DNA from: an uncultured Prevotellaceae bacterium | Lineage (GTDB): Bacteria > Bacteroidota > Bacteroidia > Bacteroidales > Bacteroidaceae | Direction: 5' to 3' | Assembly (NCBI GenBank): GCA_937910905.1 | Contig: CALEPV010000057.1 | Coordinates: forward strand, 1 to 64,000 | Length of the DNA stretch: 64,000 nucleotides | Part shown: positions 58,885 through 64,000 of the stretch, in pieces | Position numbering within the stretch: position 1 is the first letter of the stretch | Layout of the letters: the number at the start of each line of letters is the position of its first letter | Made by a program: the position numbers and the translations under genes | Notes under the pieces: model-generated | Seen by the model: only the letters and a program-made list of their open reading frames with translations | Told to the model about the DNA's origin: nothing | The model's database searches: none

Positions 58885-61800
58885 ATGAAACATCTATTCA
58901 CTCTTTGCCTGGCAGCTCTGATGGGCTGCATAGGCGCATGGGCTCAGAACAATGTGACGGACGGGCGGACAGTAGTGCCCCTGGCCGGACTGAAGACCTA
59001 CACCTCAGAGGATGGGCAGACAAGCTACACCATCTCGGAGGAGGACCTACAGAAAATCACCGTGGAGGGCAACACGGCCAATGTGTATCTGTTTCCTGAG
59101 AACGGTGCACTGAACACGGAGGCGAACCGCACACTGGGCATCCAGGGTTTCTACATCGACCTGGGTGAGGCCAAGACGATCAGCGCAGTGAACACCACAT
59201 GGGAGGGTGCTGCGGCTGGTGGCTCGGTGTACGTGACGGACGTGAAGCCTGCTGACGACGGCACACTGAGCGCGGCAACGGAGATTGCTACCTTCAGCAA
59301 CGCTCAGGAGACTACGAAGACTGCCAACGTGAGCGTGGAGAACAGCGGCCGCTACATAGTGTTCGTGCCGACAGAGGCTACCAACTATGCCTGGGGCGTG
59401 AAGATCCGTACCTTCGTGGCCTACGACAACGAGAGTGCCGAGCTGACCTCGCTGACCATAGCACCGACGTTCACAGCGCCGAACACAGCAACGACCTTCA
59501 CGGCCACACTGCTGGACAAGGCGGGCAGCGCGATGACGGGTGCGAGCTATAAGGTGGACGGCGTGGAGGTGGCTTCGCTGGAGGGCATCAGCCTAACGGC
59601 GGGGTCTCATACGATAAGCGCCACCATAGGCGATGTGACGCTGCAGCAGACGGTGTATGCACTGAGTGCTCCTGCGATTCCTGCAGAGGCCGACATCTGC
59701 CAGGCGATCTACACCAACGGCGTGGAGGACGGAACGGTGAACGGCGCCTGGTCGACAGTGTACAACGGCGGTGCCGTGGAGGGGGCAGAGCTGACCATCG
59801 ACGGACAGCGGATGACTCCGTTCAGCGCAGCAAAGTGCGTGTTCTTCACGGAGCGGGTGCTGTGGGAGGACATATTCAATGTGAACATCAACCCGAGCGG
59901 CAGCGGGTACGGCAAGCTGCGCATGGACATATTCTGCGGTGTGAACGCCACGGGTAGGGTGAACTTGGAGCAGACCAAGGCCATAGCGGGCGACGTGCCT
60001 TTCACGCTGACAGCGGGCGAGTGGAAGACGGTGGAGGTGGATCTGGACGGCGAGACGTTCATCAAGGCGATGAGCGTACGCATGGATGGCGGCGAGGACA
60101 TCGTGCTGGCCAACATATACTTCACGAAGGCTGTGGTGGACGAGACGGCCAATCTGGTGGCATCCGTAGAGCTGGGCAATAGGCTGATAGCCAAGAACAC
60201 GGCCACCGACCTGGGTGTAGTGGTAAGGAATGCCAAGGGCGTGGCTATAGACGCAGCGCTCTACACGCTGAGCGCCGACAAGGGCAGCTTCGACAGCGAG
60301 ACGGGCCTGTTCACCACGACAGTGGACGGCCCCATCACCATCACGGCCACGAGCACCGTGGACACAAGCATAAAGGCTACAGCCACGCTGCGGACCTACC
60401 CCGAGGCGGCCACTACGCCGGAGGATGCGGCCGCAGATGTGCTGGCAGTGTACAGCGGCACCTACGATGCCAGGACCTACGACCCGTCGGACAAGGGCTG
60501 GAACGGTGGTTATGGCAGCCAGGAGGAGATTGAGCTGAGCGCAAGCGAGAAGGCTATCCTGGTGCAGGATGGCGTGTGCTTCGGTGTGAACGCCGGCGGT
60601 GCCGACGTGAGCGGCTACGACTTCCTGAACGTGGCCATCTACTCGTGCATCGACTTCGAAGGGCACATACAGATAGAAGGCACAGCCATGAGCACCCTCC
60701 CCATCAGCCTGACGGCCAACCAGTGGAACTACATCAAGGCTGAGCTGAGCGGCACTCGCACTGGCGCCACATGGATACAGATGTACGTGGGCAGCGACGA
60801 GACGAAGAACACCGTGGTCATAGACAACATCTACTTCTCGAAGGCACCTGCCGGTGCAGTGATTATAGGCGAGAGCTTGAACGCACAGGGTGTGCGCACA
60901 GTGACAGGCACCATCACCAATGCCAACAAGAGCGAGGTGGCAGCCCTGACGGATGCAGCCATCGACCTGAGCGGTGCCAGCATCGAGGGCGACGTGGAGA
61001 GCGTCAGCGTGGGCAATCCGAATGCCATCATCATCGTGGCCGGCGAGGTTGGCGAGGCCAACGCAGCCACCACGACCCAGACGGCCGTGAAGGGCAACCG
61101 CGTGGTGAAGAACGGTGCATGGTACTTCCCCGTGGAGCAGATTGTCATCGAGGACAACACGCAGTATCCGCTCTGGACAGGCTACTTCGTGAGCGGCAAC
61201 GCAGCCGGCTGGGCCTACTGCCGCGAGCTGGCAGCCGACGCCTACGCCACCGTGGTGGTTCCGGCTACGACAGCCGTGCCTGAGGGTGTGACAGCCTACA
61301 CCCTGGAGGGCTATGCCGACGGCAGTGTGACATTCGTCGAGGCCGGCAACACCTTCGAGGCCGGCAAGCCATACATCGTGAAGACCACGGATGCAGCCAC
61401 AATAGAGATCAGCTCCACCGCCGACCTCGACCTGCGCACACCAGGCAGCACGAATGCCGATGGTGCGACCTTCCAGGCCAACTACGTGCAGCAGCAGATG
61501 TCGGACGTGTACGTGCTCGATGCCAGCGAGGATGACCTGACCTTCAAGAAGGCCAGCAATGCCAACGTGGGTGCCTTCCGTGCATACCTGACGGGGGTCA
61601 GCGCAGCAGCCAGCGTGAAGGTGCTCATAGACGGCGGCGATGCCACGGGGATAATGGAGAATGGGCAATTCACCATTGACAACGGACAATTGAGGCTGGG
61701 CAATGGGCAATTGATGTACGACCTGAACGGTCGCCGCATCAGCTCTCCAGCCAAGGGTATCTATGTGGTGAACGGCAAGAAGGTAGCCGTCGTCAAGTGA
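58885..61800 (+). CDS. Large modular secreted protein, paralogue of the 56055 product
   Basis: A 971-residue protein with a signal peptide (IGAWAQ, to residue 21), an N-terminal beta-domain (LGIQGFYIDLGEAKTISAVNTTWEGAAAGGSVYVTD) like the discoidin-type domain of the upstream protein, an Ig-like domain, two NIYF-type modules (ending VLANIYFTKA and VIDNIYFSKA), and the tail LMYDLNGRRISSPAKGIYVVNGKKVAVVK. The order of modules is the same as in the 56055 product, so the pair arose by duplication. Before the tail, NGQ...NGQ...NGQ codons come from a short DNA repeat (about 61660-61715). The ATG at 58885 is preferred over 58873. Probable surface glycan-binding role. Confidence 0.75.
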   Translation: MKHLFTLCLAALMGCIGAWAQNNVTDGRTVVPLAGLKTYTSEDGQTSYTISEEDLQKITVEGNTANVYLFPENGALNTEANRTLGIQGFYIDLGEAKTISAVNTTWEGAAAGGSVYVTDVKPADDGTLSAATEIATFSNAQETTKTANVSVENSGRYIVFVPTEATNYAWGVKIRTFVAYDNESAELTSLTIAPTFTAPNTATTFTATLLDKAGSAMTGASYKVDGVEVASLEGISLTAGSHTISATIGDVTLQQTVYALSAPAIPAEADICQAIYTNGVEDGTVNGAWSTVYNGGAVEGAELTIDGQRMTPFSAAKCVFFTERVLWEDIFNVNINPSGSGYGKLRMDIFCGVNATGRVNLEQTKAIAGDVPFTLTAGEWKTVEVDLDGETFIKAMSVRMDGGEDIVLANIYFTKAVVDETANLVASVELGNRLIAKNTATDLGVVVRNAKGVAIDAALYTLSADKGSFDSETGLFTTTVDGPITITATSTVDTSIKATATLRTYPEAATTPEDAAADVLAVYSGTYDARTYDPSDKGWNGGYGSQEEIELSASEKAILVQDGVCFGVNAGGADVSGYDFLNVAIYSCIDFEGHIQIEGTAMSTLPISLTANQWNYIKAELSGTRTGATWIQMYVGSDETKNTVVIDNIYFSKAPAGAVIIGESLNAQGVRTVTGTITNANKSEVAALTDAAIDLSGASIEGDVESVSVGNPNAIIIVAGEVGEANAATTTQTAVKGNRVVKNGAWYFPVEQIVIEDNTQYPLWTGYFVSGNAAGWAYCRELAADAYATVVVPATTAVPEGVTAYTLEGYADGSVTFVEAGNTFEAGKPYIVKTTDAATIEISSTADLDLRTPGSTNADGATFQANYVQQQMSDVYVLDASEDDLTFKKASNANVGAFRAYLTGVSAAASVKVLIDGGDATGIMENGQFTIDNGQLRLGNGQLMYDLNGRRISSPAKGIYVVNGKKVAVVK
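61655..61716 (+). repeat. In-frame GGGCAATT/GGACAATT repeat
   Basis: Four imperfect copies of AATGGGCAATT or AACGGACAATT encode NGQF/NGQL just before the sorting tail. Similar CAATTGGA repeats stand at the end of the GH3 gene. Confidence 0.6.
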
Positions 61801-61843
61801 CGAAAGCAACATGGACAATGTAAAACATAAAACGTTGTGCACT

Positions 61844-62017
61844 ATGAGAAAGACATATATTGCCCCGCAGATGATGGTGGTGCAGACCCGAGTGGAAGGG
61901 TTGATAGCAGCATCTATGACAGGCTACATCTCCGATGAGGAGTTCAGCGATGACGCAGGCGTGAAGGAATGCGCCAATCCCTTCGGAAGCACAATCTTCG
62001 ACGAGTACAACTATTGA
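61844..62017 (+). CDS. Small TYxAPQM-family peptide 2
   Basis: A 57-residue protein (MRKTYIAPQMMVVQTRVEGLIAASMTGYISDEEFSDDAG...FDEYNY). Like the peptide at 58675-58854 it follows a large modular secreted protein, starts with K/R-x-TY-x-APQM and ends acidic and aromatic. The ATG at 61844 is chosen over 61811 because similarity to peptide 1 begins there. It lies 9 nt before the GH81 gene. Function unknown. Confidence 0.65.
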   Translation: MRKTYIAPQMMVVQTRVEGLIAASMTGYISDEEFSDDAGVKECANPFGSTIFDEYNY

Positions 62018-62026
62018 ACAACCAAT

Positions 62027-64000
62027 ATGTTTGCACCACGAATCAGCAAAATGCTACTCTGTGCCATGGTGGTGACCAGTGCGAGTGTCACCGCTCTGGC
62101 ACAGAGTGCCGTACAGGTAGGCAGAGGCTCATATGCCGCCTACACCCCGCTGTCCAAATGCCGCAGCGACCAGCACAGCGGCGACCAGAGCCGATACATG
62201 CAGTACCGTCAGCTGAACATACGCGAGCGCTCAGGCCAGCCCATACCTACCAACGACTGGTGGACCAACATGATCAATGCCGACGACAGGCATGTGGGGC
62301 AGGAGCTGACAGGGCATCTGTGGTCGTACCCGCAGTTCATACAGGGTATGCGCTACGGGCTGGACGTGCAGTGGCCCAGCTACTGGATAGCTGACGGCAC
62401 CGAGATGAAGAGCCGCACCGTGCTGCAAGTGCGGGGTGACGACTTCGAGCCCACACAGGTGTGCGCCGAGCAGTGGCACGACTGGGACGTGCAGTTCTCG
62501 CTCACCGACGGCGACAAGCGTATGCTGGTGACGATGGCCCACGGCCTGCCGTTCACATGGATAGAGACGCGCGGCTTCAGCCCGCAGGTGCCCACCAACC
62601 TGGCAGACGGCACCTACACACGGTCGCAGATGGCCGTGAAGCTTGAGCAGGACGGCCATGCCGACTGGTACGGGCTGTACTTCCCCGACGGCACGACCCT
62701 GGAGGCCGAGGGCGGCGTGGCCACCGTGAAGACCAGAGGCAGCCGGCAGTTCGTGGTCGTGGCGCTGCTGCACTCCGAGGACGACCTGGAGCTGCTGTCT
62801 GCCTACGCCTACAGCGTGCCACGCCGCACTACAGTGACATGGGACTACACCGAGGCCACAGGGCTGGTACAGACCCACTGGAGCGTGCAGGCCGAGGACC
62901 TGCGCACAGGCCAGACAGCACAGAAGGTGCTGCAGGGCTTCCTGCCGCACCACTATCGTGCAGGCGCCTCGCTACAGTCGCAGCCCGCACATATAGCACC
63001 CTACCGCACGCCGCACGGGCTGTTGTGCCTCTGCGAAGGCCAGCATCAGACCGTGACCTACACCTTCCATGGCATGTTGCCCTACTACGGTCTTCCATCC
63101 AACGCCGGCTTCGACACCGCACGTATGCGGCAGATGATAGCCGCCTACGCCGCCAACGGCACCTTTGGTGCCGACACCTACTGGGGCGGCAAGGGGCTGA
63201 CACAGATGGCACTGTACATGACCTTCGCCCGCGAGATGGGCGAGGAGGAGCTGTTCGCGCAGTGCCGCGACCGCCTGAAGGCAGCCCTCGTGGACTGGCT
63301 CACCTACACGCCGGGCGAGAGCCATCACTTCTTCGCCCGCGACGAGAGGTTCGGGGGACTGATAGGCTACGACACCAGCTACGACAGCGAGACCTACAAC
63401 GACCACCACTTCCACTACGGCTACTACACGCTGGCCGGCGCACTGCTGGCACTGGTCGACGATGACTTCCGCCAGAACTACGGACAGATGCTGCGCCTTG
63501 TGACAAAGGACTATGCCAACTGGGAACGCGACTCGTGGGCGTGCTTCTTACGCACCTTCGACCCGTGGGGCGGCCACTCGTTTGCCGGCGGCATGGGCGA
63601 CGGCAACGGCAACGGACAGGAGTCATCGAGCGAAGCCATGCAGGGCTGGGGCGGCCTCTACCTGCTGGGCGTGGCACTGGGAGACAACGCCATGCGCGAC
63701 GCGGGCATCTTCGGATGGGTCACCGAGGCACGGGCCACTGCTGAGTACTGGTTCGACCGCCACGGCGAGGACATCGAGGCCGCAACCTTCCATCAAGGAC
63801 TGGACGAGAACTACAATATAGACTATACACGGCTACGCAACTACAACGAGGACGGCTCGCTCAAGTACATAGTGCCGTACAACTCCAACTTCACCTGCCA
63901 CGGCGTGGGCTGGTGGACCTACTTCTCCGGCGACCCAGTGTGGATGGCCGGCATACAGTGGATGCCCATCTCGCCCGCGCTGGACTACCTGAGCGAGGAC
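62027..64000 (+). CDS. GH81 endo-beta-1,3-glucanase, 3' end outside the window
   Basis: An open frame of 658 codons that runs off the window end. A signal peptide (to about residue 26, VTALAQ) is followed by the GH81 beta-sandwich (IPTNDWWTNMI...GHLWSYPQFIQGMRYGLDVQWPSYW) and the (alpha/alpha)6 catalytic domain. Family motifs are YDTSYDSETYNDHHFHYGYY with the conserved Asp459, DYANWERD, FDPWGGHSFAGG and NGNGQESSSEAMQGWGG with Glu532 and Glu536. GH81 enzymes cleave internal beta-1,3-glucan bonds, including insoluble forms, complementing the GH128 enzyme upstream. Any C-terminal sorting tail would lie beyond 64000. Confidence 0.93.
   Translation, partial: MFAPRISKMLLCAMVVTSASVTALAQSAVQVGRGSYAAYTPLSKCRSDQHSGDQSRYMQYRQLNIRERSGQPIPTNDWWTNMINADDRHVGQELTGHLWSYPQFIQGMRYGLDVQWPSYWIADGTEMKSRTVLQVRGDDFEPTQVCAEQWHDWDVQFSLTDGDKRMLVTMAHGLPFTWIETRGFSPQVPTNLADGTYTRSQMAVKLEQDGHADWYGLYFPDGTTLEAEGGVATVKTRGSRQFVVVALLHSEDDLELLSAYAYSVPRRTTVTWDYTEATGLVQTHWSVQAEDLRTGQTAQKVLQGFLPHHYRAGASLQSQPAHIAPYRTPHGLLCLCEGQHQTVTYTFHGMLPYYGLPSNAGFDTARMRQMIAAYAANGTFGADTYWGGKGLTQMALYMTFAREMGEEELFAQCRDRLKAALVDWLTYTPGESHHFFARDERFGGLIGYDTSYDSETYNDHHFHYGYYTLAGALLALVDDDFRQNYGQMLRLVTKDYANWERDSWACFLRTFDPWGGHSFAGGMGDGNGNGQESSSEAMQGWGGLYLLGVALGDNAMRDAGIFGWVTEARATAEYWFDRHGEDIEAATFHQGLDENYNIDYTRLRNYNEDGSLKYIVPYNSNFTCHGVGWWTYFSGDPVWMAGIQWMPISPALDYLSED

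Noticed and set aside
59593..61842. 749-codon open frame on the minus strand
   Set aside because: It is exactly antisense to the well-supported secreted protein at 58885-61800; long antisense frames are expected with GC-rich third positions, and the product has no recognisable domain.

Overview
The window looks like a chromosomal segment of a GC-rich member of the order Bacteroidales, most likely a Prevotellaceae-type bacterium. The evidence is a SusC/SusD pair, a fused SecDF, many promoters of the Bacteroidetes form TTTG-N19-21-TAnnTTTG, almost no Shine-Dalgarno sites, type IX secretion (T9SS) genes porX and porW, and secreted proteins ending in a YDLxGRR...GIYIxNGKK tail. The species cannot be fixed from the sequence alone.

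Layout. 54-5866: a DUF3822 protein and a small anchored protein, divergent from a RecD-like helicase and an AraC regulator. 4313-13463 (minus): a compact run dut, TPR lipoprotein, DUF4292 lipoprotein, EnvC-like protein, porW, porX, combining nucleotide hygiene, envelope proteins and T9SS control. 13791-29222 (mostly plus): tRNA-Gln, ychF, a DUF4143 ATPase with a decayed DUF3791/DUF3990 pair upstream, lgt, a porin, rpoN, an OmpA/TPR lipoprotein, a thioredoxin-fold lipoprotein, HU, a rhomboid protease, an EEP-fold membrane protein and secDF. 29491-42280: a GH3 glycosidase, xerD with an MG2-type outer-membrane protein, glmM with a HepT remnant, upp, a cysteine-rich lipoprotein, argH, an SRPBCC protein, pyrE and a two-gene cassette framed by a perfect 70-bp duplication of the pyrE promoter region.

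42424-64000 is a polysaccharide utilisation locus. A membrane-bound propeller/LuxR regulator is divergent from susC, susD, a surface protein and a GH128-type glucanase. A second transcription unit carries two large modular secreted proteins, each followed by a small TYxAPQM peptide gene, and then a GH81 endo-beta-1,3-glucanase cut by the window end. GH128 plus GH81 points to beta-1,3-glucan as substrate. Both units have the same inverted CTCACTTT...AAAGTGAG site, with the proximal half-site exactly 19 bp upstream of the -33 element, so they are probably co-regulated. The T9SS-type tails tie the cargo to the porX/porW system.

The most unusual feature is a set of intergenic arrays built of 18-bp palindromes repeated with an exact 22-bp period (13533-13616, 29267-29328, 40791-40874, 55115-55220), using at least three different palindrome sequences but the same architecture. 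A 77-nt folded element in the long leader upstream of 56055 is also unexplained.
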